From the NCBI RefSeq assembly GCF_004193775.1, contig NC_041006.1, positions 25,844,388 through 25,908,387 of the forward strand: a stretch of 64,000 nt of DNA. The letters run 5' to 3'. Source of the DNA: Glycine soja. Taxonomy: Eukaryota; Streptophyta; Magnoliopsida; Fabales; Fabaceae. The translations under genes were made by a program, and so were the position numbers. This document shows, one piece after another, positions 48,360 through 60,732 of this stretch (position 1 is its first letter; each line of letters starts with the position of its first letter). A model generated the notes under the pieces. The model saw only the letters and a program-made list of their open reading frames with translations, was not told where the DNA came from and did no database searches.

Positions 48360-49640
48360 TCCCCTTTGCCTTCCAAAATCACCTTGTCCTCAAGGTGATA
48401 GGAAGAACGAAGTTGGTCCCAATCCTCCCACGAGGTGTCATCTGGTGACAATCCTTCCCACTGCACCAAAACTTTCAACTTGGAATAAAAAAAATTAGAG
48501 TTCCTTCGAGTGCTCAAAATAGCCAAGGGCGTGATGATGGGTTGATTGTCAATGGATGTAGCTGGTAAGGGCAAAGGAGGAACGTTGTTGTCGGAAGATG
48601 AATGATGGAAGGGTTTGAGCATGGAGCAATGAAACACAGGATGAATATGAGCTCCTTTAGGCAATTGAAGCTTATAAGTAGCTGAACCAATTTGGTCCAA
48701 TATCTGAAATGGCCCATATAATCTTTTAGCAAGTTTCGAATAGCTCATATGCTGACTCGAAATAGTGGATTGTTGATGTGGTCGAAGTTTAACCATGACC
48801 CAATCTCCTCTTTTAAAATTAACATCCCTTCATTTGGTATCAACGAGTTGTTTCATCACTGTTTGAGCTTTTAAAAGCTTCTTCCTGAATTTTGCAAAAA
48901 ACCTCTTCTTTGTTAGTCAACAATTCATCAACAACATCCACCATGGAAGTTCCATCAATGTACTAAGGAAAGTTGAAAGGCTTCTTGCTGAATGTGATTT
49001 CATATGGGGATGCTCTAGGCCCCACGTGCCATGAAGTATTGTAGGACCATTCCACCCAATTAAGGAATTTACCCCATGATGACGACTTTTTATGAACGAA
49101 CGCACGAAGGTATTGTACGATGACATGATTCAATACCTCTGTTTGTTCGCCAGTCTGCGAATGATATGCAAAACTCATCCTCAAGAGAGAGCCACTCAAC
49201 TGGAACAATTCCTTCAAAAAACGACTAATGAATAATGGGCCACAATCAGAAACCAAAATGTGTGGCCTTCCCTGAAGCTTCCTGATGATATCCATGAATA
49301 GAACTGCCACAGAGTGAGATGTGTGGTGGGTGGGTAACATCCCCAAATGAATGCCCTTTGAAAAATGGTCCACGACGACAAGAATGGTGGTATGACCGCA
49401 GAATGCCAGTAAGCCGGTGATGAAATCAAGTGAAAGGTCCTCCCATATTGGTATGCTGGTAGTTATATTTCGTATGTTGGTAGTCGACACAGGACGCGAC
49501 AAAACATTCAACATCTTTCCTGAGGCCAGACCAATAGAAATTCTTAGTCAGGCGTGCCGGAGTCTTAGTTATGCCCATATGGCCGCCAGTGGGTGTGGAA
49601 TGGTACTCTGTGAGCAATGTTTGAATAAAATGTGACCACC
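48272..49640 (-). pseudogene. pol: Gypsy integrase with C-terminal chromodomain (broken)
   Basis: Zinc region YHSTPTGGHMGITKT ... SCVDYQHTK (one zinc Cys replaced by Tyr). The integrase core has LSLDFITGL, SDCGPLFISRFLKELF and HSQTGEQTEVLNH. The C-terminal part has KRLYGPFQILDQIGSATYKLQ and IHPVFHCSMLKPF, then a chromodomain: KVLVQWEGLSPDDTSWEDWD with the aromatic residues that read methylated histone tails in related proteins. The 174-residue frame 48796-48272 is open; a break separates it from the core. Confidence 0.9.
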
Positions 49641-49753
49641 TGGGGTAGCCAAATGTACCCTCCTTTCAGAATTAAATCTTGCATGACAGAGTAATTTGCG
49701 TATTCCTCTGTTTTGTCGGTTATATCTTGTCGGAACTAAAGAAAAATAGGGTC

Positions 49754-51605
49754 CTATGAAATATGTTTATTGAGCTCCTCCAAAAATATTAAACAAGGTA
49801 ACGACAAGAGTAATAGAGTGCCCACAAAAGTTTTTAGATTTCTGGATAAAGCATTCACGAGCAAATTGGTGTTACCGGAGCAATATTCAATGCAATAATC
49901 GTAACCCATGAGCCTAGTGAGATACATTTGTTGTTCTGGAGTTTGCACCACCTACGTCAATAACTCCTTGAGATTGTGATGGTCAATGAGAATGGTGAAG
50001 CGATGACCCAATAAGTGTTGACATCACTTATTCACAGTGGCCATAATTGCAAACAATTCTCTGACATAAGTGGAAGCTTGAAGTAGTTTGGGGTTGAACG
50101 GTTTGTTGAAGAAGGCGATAGGATGGCCTTTTTGAGACAAAACTGAATGCTAACACCAGAGGCATCTATTTCCAATGTGAACGGGAGTGTAAAATCCAGT
50201 AAGAGCAGAATCAGAGCTATTGTCAGGGCCTTATTTAGTTTACTGAAAGCATGTTGAGCATTAGAAGACCATTCAAATGGATCCGTCGTTGTTAGTCTGG
50301 TTAGAGGTGCCGCAATGGAAGCATAACCGTGAACGAATCTGCGATAAAATTCGACGAGACCCAAAAAATTGCGTAGGGCCCTAGTGGATTGTGGTATGGG
50401 CCATTGTTGAATGGCTTGGACTTTAGACAAGATAGGTTCAACTCCCTATGAAGAAACCACATGACCTAGATATTTGACCTGGGTTTGTGCAAAGAATCAT
50501 TTCAAAAGTTTAAGAACAAATTGTCCATTGAGGAGGACCTGAAATACTTTCTCCAAATGAACCAAATGGTCGTTCAGTGTACGATTGTAAATCAATATAT
50601 CGTCAAAGAATACAATGATAAAATGACAGAGATACGGTCGAAAAATATCATTCATCATCACTTGAAATGAGGAGGAAGCGTTGCACAATCCAAAGGGCAT
50701 CACCTTAAATTTCATAGTGGCCATGGTGTGTGTGAAATGCAGTTTTGTAGACATCATCTTCATGCATTTGAATTTGGTGGTAGCCCTGTAGAAGGTCTAA
50801 CTTAGAGAACCAACTTGCACTACCCAACTCATTGAGGATCGTTATCGCATTCAACGCGCGATAGTCAATGCAAAATCACCATGTGTTGTCATGCTTTTTG
50901 ACTAAGAGTATAGGGGATGAGAAATGGATGGTACTAGGGTGGATGAACCCCTTTTGTAGCATTGAATCAACCTGAGCTTCAATCTTGTGTTTCTGGAAAT
51001 GAGGATAACATTAGGGTCTAACATTGACAGGTTCTGAGTTTGGGACAAGGTATATATGATGGTTAGTGGGCCATAAGGGGGCAAGGATTGGGGTACCTGA
51101 AATAAGGAAGCGAATTTGGTGATGAGAACTTGAATTTTTGGAAGGAGTTGGGTTGAAGTAATTTGGGTTGAAGGAAGCTCTGTAGGGGTAAGTGAAATAT
51201 GAAAGTAGGCACCAGCGCCCTCCTTACGGACCAAACGACGAAGCTGGGGTGGAGTAAGAAGGTGAAGTGTGGAATTAGTGTCACCCTTGAGTTCAACAAT
51301 GCGTCCGTCGTGGAAGAACTTCATACACAAAACATTATAGTCAGTGAGAATTGGGCCAAGAGATTTAAGCCATTGCACGCCCAAGACCAAATTGGCACCA
51401 CATAATGGAAAAACATGGAGGTCCACGACAAATGTTATATCCTGAACTGATACCGAAACTGCCTCACAGAGATGGTGGCAATAGAGGTGTTGACCATTAC
51501 CCACCATGACTCTCAAGTAAGAAGTGGCCCAAGTTGAAAGGCCCAATTAGTGCGCCAATGGTTCTTGGATAAAGTTTTGGGTGGTACCTCCATCAACTAA
51601 GATGA
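49754..51605 (-). pseudogene. pol: Gypsy protease, reverse transcriptase and RNase H (broken)
   Basis: Retropepsin motif LVDGGTTQNFIQ near 51600, interrupted by a TAG right after PLAH, then LVLGVQWLKSLGPI. Reverse transcriptase pieces include [18 protein letters not shown] and the catalytic FFDDILIYNR. The connection/RNase H region shows ALRNFLGLVEFYRRFVHGY, then PLTRLTTTDPFEWS, LEIDASG and the tether segment YCIEYCSGNTNLLVNALSR. Frames change repeatedly on the minus strand. Confidence 0.88.
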
Positions 51606-51769
51606 CCACCTAGTGATTGTGGATGTAGCCCAGCAAACACAGGGTCTCAGGGGCCAAATGACCCGAGAGAGGGTGAAAGCTAATATGGATTAGGGTCAGG
51701 TTATGGATATTGGGTAGGTTGGGTGATGGGCCTAAGTGAAGAGTGTCTTCTTGTGGTCCTTCATCTTCA

Positions 51770-52700
51770 TCCGCTATTAGAAGAAAAACCCTATGGGCAC
51801 ATTTGTGGCCACGATGGAACTTCTCATCACAATTGAAGCATAGGTCGCGTTCTCACTGAGAAGCAAGTTCATCAGGAGACAAACACTTAAGAGGAACGGA
51901 GGGAGGTGATTTCAGAGGGGTGGGTAACAACGGGGTCGAGAATGAAGATGGTATGGTCAAAGGGGGTGGTGAAGAAATGGGGTTCACTCTACCACGCAAC
52001 GCTCGTCGGTTATCGAGAAGTTTCTTCTCCTGAAGTTAGGCTAACCCAGCTGCTTGAACCAATGTTAGCAGTTGGAGGGCCTGAACTTCACGAAGGATCT
52101 TCGGGGTCAGTCCAGAGATGAAACAACTCAAGAGGAACGATGGTGGAAGATCGATTATCCTATTGGCCAAATCTTCGAACTCAGAGAGGTAATTGCTAAT
52201 AGTATTGCGTTGAGTTAACTTGAACAAAGCACCAGTGGGATCCTCATACTGAAAGGGTGCGAAGCGCGTTTGAAGAGCTTAAAGGAAGACTGGCCACGAG
52301 GTGAATTGACCATTACTGGTCATCCACTGAAACTAGGCCAGAGAACGGCCATCCATGTAGAAGGAAGCAATAGTCAAATGCTCATGTTTAGGGGGTTGAA
52401 TGATACTAAAAAAAATTGGTTGATCTTGAAGATCCAACCAAGTGGGTTTGTGCCGTTAAATCGCGAAACGTCCAATTTCGTGCGATGGGAGGTGGAAGTG
52501 GATGTAAGGGATGTAGTAGCTGTAGAAGAAGATGGAGAAGGGTTGTAAGATTCCGGGGTGGCCAATTTGGGAATAAACTCGGCAAGTTTAAGAGTCATGG
52601 TGTGAAGTGTTTCACTTAAGGATAATTTATGAGAAATGAGCTTAACAATGACATCCTTGAGTCTATTGAAAGACACCTAAGAACGAGTGGACTCCGCCAT
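51770..52700 (-). pseudogene. gag: Gypsy Gag (broken)
   Basis: Starts MAESTRS followed by a TAG, then continues SFNRLKDVIVKLISHKLSLS. The capsid region shows LDVSRFNGTNPLGWIFKINQ and the retrotransposon-gag signature YLSEFEDLANRI...FISGLTPKILREVQ. Near 51840-51780 is a CCHC-type knuckle CFNCDEKFHRGHKC followed by FLLIADEDEG, the usual end of Gag in this clade. At least three frame breaks. Confidence 0.85.
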
Positions 52701-52727
52701 TGAAAAATGACAACGAGAGCACCAAAT

Positions 52728-53068
52728 TGTTAGAGCTTCACTACTGAACATTGGCTTCGAGGGCCATAACCTCCCAATAGAACAAAAAAGGAAGAAGAGA
52801 GTTGAAGGTAATTTTCATTTTTTCTTGCCTTATTACAAGTATCTAATATTTATAATGATAGTGTAATAATATAATTTGTAATTTTGTGGTGACAAGATCC
52901 TAACAGAAATGGAAATGGAAAACTAAATGGCAGACGAAGTAAAGATAAGGTAGACAGGATTGCCAGCTCAGCATCATTATGTTAGACGAAATCCTTAAGG
53001 TATGCTGGTGTATTGGTCTTCCTCTTAGGCCTTGCTTCTGGTTTGCTTGCACCTCGTGATTGCTATCA
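52728..53068 (-). repeat. Gypsy element 5' LTR (right)
   Basis: 341 bp. Contains extra sequence near 52932 absent from the left LTR. Confidence 0.92.
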
Positions 53069-53073
53069 TACTA

Positions 53074-54769
53074 CTCATGATTTGTTGTATAAGAATATAT
53101 AAGAAATAAGTGTGTGTATTTTTTTCCTAATTATAAAAACAATTCATTTTTAAATATATTTCCTTTATACTCTTAATTTAAAAAGAAGTCTATTAATTAG
53201 AAACCCACTTTCATGTGGCATTGCTTCGTCAAGCATTCATCCATTGCAAAAAATTCTTCACTGATACCTCTTATAAGAGTCTCAATTTTGTTTCAATCCC
53301 AATGTACCTAATCATCCTCTTGGACCAACTACTAGTTGTCACCGTGGTAAGTTAATTCTCACTAACTAGTTATTCGAATGTGAGCCACTCCTCAGGTGAA
53401 TTACTCTTTTTGCCCCTTTACCTACAGGGTATAAATAGTCATTTCTAGTTGTTATTTCCTTCTCAAAAGTACATTTTTACACATTACTCACTTGTCCTCC
53501 ATTGGAAACACATTTCTTGCGGATGTATTAAGCATCACTTAAATCATTTAATTTTATAGATATTTTTGAATAAAAATTAAGTTTATGACATTAGTAATTA
53601 AAGTTATCTTAAATATTTTTATACTCTTGATGCAGTACCAACATTGTAGGCAAATAATCTTATTTTCAAAACATGTGATTAAAGGTTCAATTTTAGATTT
53701 TTGAATTTTGAAAAACATTTGATTCTTAATATCCAAGAGATTAGTCATTGATTCTTGACAAAACAATATCCTAAGTTCTTACAAAAAAATATAGTCTTGA
53801 TGAATCAATTATTTATCTTTAAATATATATGATGTCTCTCAAATAACATCCTTAGAAAAAAAATGAAAAAACAAAATTTATAGCATAATTACATTTTAAC
53901 AATTTTTGTTCTTTTCATTAGGTCAACATTTGAGATTTCCTCCCAACAGCCCAAAGAGAGTTTTGGCGTTTATATTTGAGCCATTAACAAACGGATTGAT
54001 GCCCTTCAACCAATTTGATTTTCCAGCTGCAAATGTATTACCTAACATCCTATTTAAAAGCCCAAACCAATCCACACTTTTGTATGGCCCAAAGATAACA
54101 AGGCTCAACGCTGATCTTAAGAGTCCGACAAAACATGGCATGCAAGTTTAAAGTTGAGGAATGTTTAGTTCAAATCCATATTCTAGAAAAAACAAATAAA
54201 TAAATGAGAGAAAAGTAATAGATATAATACATGATATAGTATAATAAAAAAAGTTCTCAGCAAAAAAACGTAATAAAAAAGGACAGATGATATTTCAAAT
54301 AGGTGTTTGTAATAATAAAGTGTTCATGTATCAATTGTTTTTTTTAAGTTTTAGTTAGAAAATGAGACCACTTCAATAAATATAGAGAAAACAATGTCCC
54401 AAAAGAAAATAAAATCTTGCAATTGGATTTCTTTTCATACAATCAAATTCGTATGAAGTTTGTTTGATATTCTTAAAATTAGGATCACATTTGGATAAAC
54501 TACGTACTAAACATTGCTACTTCATAAAAACTTATCACATGAAAGATTATGGTAACTTATTTTGGTAACTTTTATCAGAACTTGTAAAAATAAAATGAAA
54601 AAAAAATCATATGAGAGAGATTGATAAATTACTTCCATAAGCTTAATCAAAAATCTTATATGATAGGCTTTTGTAAATTTGGTAAAAGCTCTTTAAAATA
54701 TCAAGCCTACTAAATATATTAACTTTATTGGTTCATATTTCTCACACACCACAACCACTCATCCACGCT
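53074..54769. other. No gene recognised
   Basis: AT-rich. 53920-54120 is one copy of a diverged direct repeat (see separate entry). Confidence 0.5.
53920..54120 (+). repeat. Diverged direct repeat, copy A
   Basis: Contains CCTCCCAACAGCCCAAAGAG, then AGCCATTAAC and a TTCAACCAA...TTGATT block followed by TGGCCCAAAGAT. The same order appears near 56735-56905. Confidence 0.6.
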
Positions 54770-56526
54770 AGGGAATTAAAAGAGGACATAAAATACAAAA
54801 TATATGGGGGACCAAACCAAAACCCACGCGAAAAGCCAAAAATCCAATCCTCACTAAAACCTGTAAGTTATACATGACCTGCGGCCAAGATCTATCTTCA
54901 CAAAATAAAGGTAGGAGGTGAAACCCACCACCAACAAAAACCAGTGCTATTGACACCGAAGTTGGTTAATCTATCTTCACAAAGTGTTGCCCTATCTAAA
55001 AATGTGAGATGAACGAAAATCATGTTAGAAGCTAAATAAATTCAATTCTTCCATCTGTTCTTTATAAGCCAAGGGACTATGTCAGGTGACTTGAAAGCTG
55101 AAATGACGTTCTTAGAATCAACTTCTAACCAAAGATGATGTCACCCTCTACTGTGAGCTATTTCAATAGCTTTCATTGCTGCAAGCAGCTCAGCCATGAG
55201 GGAGGATGAAACCCCATAGAAATCAGCAAAAGCACCAATGAAAAGGCCAAGGGAATTCCTGAAAATACCTCCTCCCCCGTCGCTCTACCGGGGTTGCCAC
55301 GGGAAGCCCAATCTGTATTACACTTCAACCACTCTAATAAAGGATCATGCCAAATGACTTGAGTAGTCGAGTAAGGTTTGGGAGCGTGCCCAACAATGTC
55401 AAAGCTTTTTATGATGTTGAAGTCCGACATAGAAGGGGCCATCTTACCCTTGGATAAGTTACCTGAAAGAGATATACCTGCATGCACACCATTAGCCACA
55501 ACATAAAACGATAGGCATTTTGTTTTTAAATCTTGCAGTGTTCTGGGCATGCCAGATTCCCCAAATCACATGACAGATAGCAGATATCAAGACATCTTTA
55601 ATCTGGCTACTCTAGCTTATCAGATAAAGATTGATGATGGAAGAGATATTAAAACTAAGAGCCTAAGGGAGGAAAGAACTGAGGGCCAAAGACCAAAGCC
55701 TTTTAGCAAAAATGCACTCAAAGAATAAATGATCTGCGGTCTCCATATTGCTACCACAAAGGCTGAACATGGAGACAGAGATGCAACCCCTCTTTTGCAA
55801 ACTAAAATCAGTGGGGAATTTATTATGAATGAGCCTCCACAGCAAAAAGGACTTGGATGGGGGTACAACTGCACTCCAAATATTCTTTCCCCAAGGAACC
55901 TCAGGTTTAAAGGGAGAAACAGAATCCACTGCCAACCTGTTGGTGAGATTACCCTGAGAAGAATCTATTCAAATGAGATAGTCCTCACATTGCTCGAAAG
56001 GAACAATAGTGGATAGAATTTTTGCCGAAACCGCAGGGTCCCGGTTCAGAATACAATCAGGAATACACTTGTCATCCTGGAGGAAGTCAGCAACCTTAGC
56101 ACTAAGCTTGGGGTGGAGATGTTAGGAATGTCCAAGAGGTCAACTAGAGGACTGGAGAGCCATCTATCAGTCCAAAAGTAGACCTCTATCCCGTTCCCAC
56201 TGCACCAACGACTGCCCTCCCAAGCGGAATTAAAGCAAGAACAAATTACAGGCCAAATGGAGGATTTGGCATACTAAGACTCCGGCTTGCCATGCCTGAT
56301 AAACCTTGCAGGCACTAAATTGGTCCACTAATAGTTGTTAGCAATCAATTCCCAGGAGAGCTTCAGGATAGATGCCTTGTTTATAGTTTTTATGGACCTA
56401 AGATTTAGGCCCCCATGGGGAACAAAGCTTGTCCCAAGCCACTGTGACAAGTTTCCTTTTAATGGGATCTCCTGACCAGATAAAATATTTACATTTTGAT
56501 AACATTTGTGCTTTTTGTCTAACACA
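54770..56526 (-). mobile_element. LINE (L1-like non-LTR retrotransposon), 5'-truncated
   Basis: Minus-strand coding debris of the C-terminal half of a plant L1-type ORF2, followed by a typical 3' tail region near 54770-54950 (TGGTTTGGTCCCCCATATAT on the minus strand). The element is cut off at its 5' end near 56526, as is usual for LINEs. No clear poly-A or target-site duplication was fixed. Confidence 0.75.
55140..56526 (-). pseudogene. LINE ORF2 remnant: reverse transcriptase end, zf-RVT and RNase H
   Basis: From the 5' side: GKNLSQWLGTSFVPHGG-like start with GGLNLRSIKTINKASILKLSW (end of the reverse transcriptase thumb region), then a zinc-binding RT module (VPPSKSFLLWRLIHNKFPTD, MFSLCGSNMETADHLFFEC), then a plant-type RNase H start WLKCNTDWASRGNPGRATG where DGASRGNPG is typical. 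The first catalytic Asp lies in CNTD. Stops and frameshifts are frequent, so it is inactive. Confidence 0.8.
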
Positions 56527-56725
56527 CAAATACTAACAAGGATATTTTTTTTACAAAATTATAAATTTAAAATAAATTTATATTATGAATTAAATTAGTT
56601 ATTTTCCTTAATTTAGTGAATTAGGTAATTGAGACTTTTAACTAAGAAAAAAGAGAATAATTAATAGTCATCGTGCATTGCAATCAAACAAAGGGACTGA
56701 CTTTTTACAGCTAACTTATTTTGTT

Positions 56726-56910
56726 TGGTCAATATCGTGAAATCTCCTCCCAACAACCCAGAGAGAGGGGTTGGGGTTTTGGTTGGGGTTTTTCTTTTAG
56801 CCATTAACTGATGGCTGCCTTTCAACCAAATTGATTCTAACGTGTCACTTATTAGCCCAATCTAATCCTACGTTAGTGTGGTCCAGTCCAAAGATTGGAC
56901 CTTTTTGTGA
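56726..56910 (+). repeat. Diverged direct repeat, copy B
   Basis: Contains CCTCCCAACAACCCAGAGAG, AGCCATTAAC, TTTCAACCAAATTGATT and GTCCAAAGAT in the same order as copy A. It is followed by a leader-like stretch (CCTATGTATAGAGAGG). Confidence 0.6.
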
Positions 56911-56994
56911 AACCTATGTATAGAGAGGAAATTGCTATTTTTATTTCTCATTTCTCTAAGTACACCTCTCTCTATTTTTTGTTTTCTTACTACT

Positions 56995-58096
56995 TGTTAA
57001 GTCAAAAGACATTTATGTCTTAAGACGAATCAAGATCCTTAATTATTTTGATTAGATGTAAATAAATACGAAGGTTAAAAGTTGTGTCTTATGCGCTGTC
57101 AGAATAGGTTTTGCGAAGTCTACATTTGATGTTTCAGATGATAGCAAGATGAAATCTTGATTTGATATGACGTTAAAGATGACATTTAAGATTTCATTTA
57201 ATACTATGCTTGAGATCTATTTTGTAGAGACATTCTCCTAGGATTTGTGGAATCCTGTGAAGAATAAATGAAGTCAAGCTTTAAAATTCCTTAATCGTCA
57301 TCAAAAGAAGAGCTCTAGTGCACAGACGCAAAAGGAAGTGGTTTCCTGGTATAGTGTTCAACACGCCAGCAACGAAGAGTGATTTCTTAGCAAGAAGAAG
57401 TATGCGCATTTAATGCCCCCAACGACCACATTCTTCATACGAAAGCTTTAGAGAGGAAATATGTCTATTTACAGACAACAAATACTAGAAGCTTTGAAGA
57501 CATGAAGTATGAATTGAAGTGCTCATTATTCAATTAAAAAAAAAAGTTATTCTTGTAAAGTTTAGAAAAGCTCTCAGAACACTTTGATTACCTTGAGAGA
57601 AAAGACGAAGTGCTGAAAGTATCCATCTGTTTATAAGATGATTGAGTGTTAGTCATTATGCAATTGAAACAAGCAAATCTTCAAATTTGTGTTAGATCCA
57701 ACAGTGGCTTGGTAGGATAAAGAATATTGGTTGTAACTAGCTTGGTATAAGGCTTAAGTTAAAAAGCCAGAAGTTACAATGATAAATACTTGTAAATTAT
57801 TGAAGTTAGTGGAACTTGGTGGTTTGTCAAGAACTAGACATAGCCTCGGTGATTAAGATGAACTAGTATAAATTTCTAATGTCTTATACTGTTCTTCTCT
57901 TTAAACTGACTTAAGGTTTGAATTTGATCTTTGCTTAAAAAAAACTCCACTTGTTTTATATGATCTAAAACTATTGTCTTATTTGCCTTGAGAAAATCTG
58001 ATATTTGTTTCTTTAGTTTTTCTTCATCAAATGATAACATTGTTGTTTTTGAAAAAGGTTTTAAGTTCAGTAAAAATCACAACTTAACCTCTAACA
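56995..58096 (+). repeat. Candidate LTR of element 5
   Basis: About 1.1 kb, starting TGTTAAGTCAAAAG and ending TTAACCTCTAACA, directly before the gag-like ORF. Size matches Sirevirus LTRs. Only one copy is visible and no clear primer site follows, so the borders are provisional. Confidence 0.5.
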
Positions 58097-58118
58097 ATGT
58101 ATAGAGAAAAAGATCCTA

Positions 58119-60732
58119 ATGACAGATAACAACAATAACAATAATAGTCAATTCATTGTTGAGGGAGCATCCCTCACGAGGACACTAGGCTTCACAAGAG
58201 AGGACTATCCTTATGGGAAAGATAGAATGGAGATGTACATCATGTTCAACCACTATAGGCTCTGGCTGATCATCACAAATGGGGATATACCCATTCCTAG
58301 ACTTGAGACAAAATAGATACACAAAAACATTGTTATAATGAGGCTAAACACAAAAACTCATTATACTCTGACATGCGCTCTATCCAGGAATGAATGCAAT
58401 AAGATATGCAGACTTAAGACAACTAAAGAGATATGGGACTCACTGAGCATCAACTATGAAGGAACAATTAACTATGAAAGGCTGACACTTTGACGTGTCA
58501 CTTTGAAAGCTTCTCTATAAAAGGAGGAAAATTTGTGGATGACATGTTTGGAAGACTTCAAGTGCTTTTGAATGGTCTTGAAGCTCTAGGAGACACCTTC
58601 ACCAAAGCTGAGATAAATCTAAAGATTCCAGACAACTTTCCTAAGGTGTGGGAACAAAAAACAACAACCATCCAAGAAGCTAGAAATCTGAAAACTCTAG
58701 CATGGGATGAACTATTAGGTATCCTAAGAGTTCATGAAATTCACCTTCAGAACTGAGATCATCTGCCTAAGAGAGATTATGCTGCCCTCAAGACTGGAGA
58801 AGTCAGCTCCAGACGATAAGAAAAGAAGAGCACTTCTAAAGCTCTAAAAATGCATATGGCTGAGTCTGATAACTTAGATAATTGTTCTGAGGGATCCATA
58901 GATGATGAAGTGACCCTCATGTCCAGGAACTTCAAACAGATGATGAAAAATAAATGAAAGTTTCAGCACTCCTTTAGACGAGAAGACACCAGGTTCAAGA
59001 AGAAACACAAGGAGGAGAGCAATAGGATCATCAAAAAGCTTGAACATATAAGGTTGAGTGTCCTCAGTTAAAAAGGAAGATACACTCTGGTAACAAAAAA
59101 AAAATTAAAAGTCTAATGGTCACCTAGGATGAGTTAGACAGTGAGAAGAGTAACAGTTTAGACGATGAGTGAGCTAACATTTATCTGATGGCAGATACAG
59201 ATGAAAAAGTTGAGGTATGAACCTGCTTTCTGGCACCTCTTCTTGTTCTTTATTAGATGATGAAGAAGAGATGCTCTATGATGTTCTTCTTTAGAATAGT
59301 CATATGATTTCTCTTCAATGCAAAAATCATAAAGAAAAATATAAAATATTTGTTTGTGAAAATATTGATATGAAGAAATCAAATGAAGATCTGAAAAAGA
59401 AAATCCAGACTCTAGAAGAGAGTCTAAGTTAGGCGAGTAAGACTGAAAAATCCTCCACAGTTGAACAACAAAGAGAGGAGATCCTTTGTCTTACTAAAGA
59501 CTTTGGGAAGTTTTTGGAAAGTTCTAACACTTTAACAATGCTATTAAAATTCCATCAACATCCTCATGACAAGTCTGGCCTAGGCTTAGAACAAGGAGCA
59601 TAATCTTTTAAGTCACATTCTATCTTAGACATATGTTACTTTTGTGGTAAATCTAGGCATTCCAAGTTCAAATGTATCTATAAGAAGAAAAAAAAATGTC
59701 TAAGGGCATTAATGCTTATGGACCCAAAAAGACTTGGGTACCGAAATCTCAGATTGTTTCATTGGTAGGAAAAGACCAGGGTTTAAGCTGGTACCTAAAC
59801 AGTGGATGCTCATGACACATGATAGGGGAAAGGTCTATGTTCCTCAACCTAAAGCCAGTTAAAGGAGGAGCAATTGCCTTTGATGGCATGGGTAAGGGAA
59901 AGATTTCTGGTATAGGTAAAATTGATATTCCATCTTTAGCCTCCATAGACAACATCTTATATGTTGAAGGTCTGAAGTATAACTTACTGAGCATAAGTCA
60001 ATTTTGCAATAGTGGTTATATTGTGTCCTTCAACAAAGACCAATGTATAGTCAAGACAAAAGATGACAAGTCCTTTTTTACTTCCAAATGACACAACAAT
60101 CTGTATGAGATTGATATGATAAGTCTAAGTAAACAAAATGTAACGTGTTTGCTTTCTAGATAAGATAAGAGATGGATTTGGCACAAAAAATTTGGGCATG
60201 TTAATTTGAAACATATTTCAAAACTATCTAAAAAGGATTTAGCGAAAGGACTGCCTAAGACTTATTGCATGTCACTATGAAGCATGTCAACAAGGGAAAT
60301 AGATTAAACCTTTTTTTAAATCTAAAGATGTTTCCACTACCAAATCGTTACAACAGTTGCACATGGATCTATTTGGACCAAGTCAAATGTTGAGTATGGG
60401 AGGAAAGAAATATGGCTTTGTTATAATTTATAACTATTCAAGATATACATGGGTTTACTTCCTGGCACATAAACATGAGTCTTTTAAGGTCTTTGAGATA
60501 TTCTGTGAGAGTTCAAAATGAAAAATGTTTTTGTGTTTCTTCTATCAGAATTGATCATGGAACTAAGTTTGTGAATGCTAAGTTTAAATCATTATGTGAA
60601 ATGAATGGTATTTTCCACAACTTCTCTTCACCAAGAATGCCTCAACAAAATGGGATAGTTGAAGGGAAAAATAGAGCTTTGCAAGAAATGGCTAGGACCA
60701 TGCTTTGTGAAAATTCACTTCTTGAACACTAA
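58119..60732 (+). pseudogene. Element 5 gag-pol remnant
   Basis: Gag begins MTDNNNNNNSQFIVEGAS, with YGKDRMEMYIMFNHYRLWL; then a UBN2-type block (KGGKFVDDMFGRLQVLLNGL, FTKAEINLKIPDN, ARNLKTLAWDELLGILRVHE); and a zinc knuckle CYFCGKSRHSKFKC near 59630. Pol follows with a protease trace (SWYLNSGCS-like near 59780), ISGIGKIDIPSLASIDNILY, the zinc region, [34 protein letters not shown] and MPQQNGIVEGKNRALQEMAR, ending abruptly at 60732. Many stops. The integrase core is partly kept, but reverse transcriptase is absent here. Confidence 0.82.

Larger units (their letters stand above)
48047..53068 (-). mobile_element. Ty3/gypsy chromovirus (Reina-like), 5.0 kb
   Basis: Flanked by the duplication TACTA (48042-48046 and 53069-53073). 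LTRs 48047-48359 (313 bp) and 52728-53068 (341 bp) both run TGTTAGAGCTTCAC...TTGCTATCA. Coding is leftward, with the primer site beside the right LTR (minus-strand TTTGGTGCTCTCG near 52725) and a purine tract GGCAAAGGGGA beside the left LTR. Order gag, protease, reverse transcriptase, RNase H, integrase, chromodomain identifies a chromovirus. Short LTRs and small size suit the Reina clade. All frames contain breaks. Confidence 0.92.

Noticed and set aside
48292..52619. Several plus-strand frames across the gypsy element
   Set aside because: They oppose the minus-strand pol domains and carry no motifs of their own.
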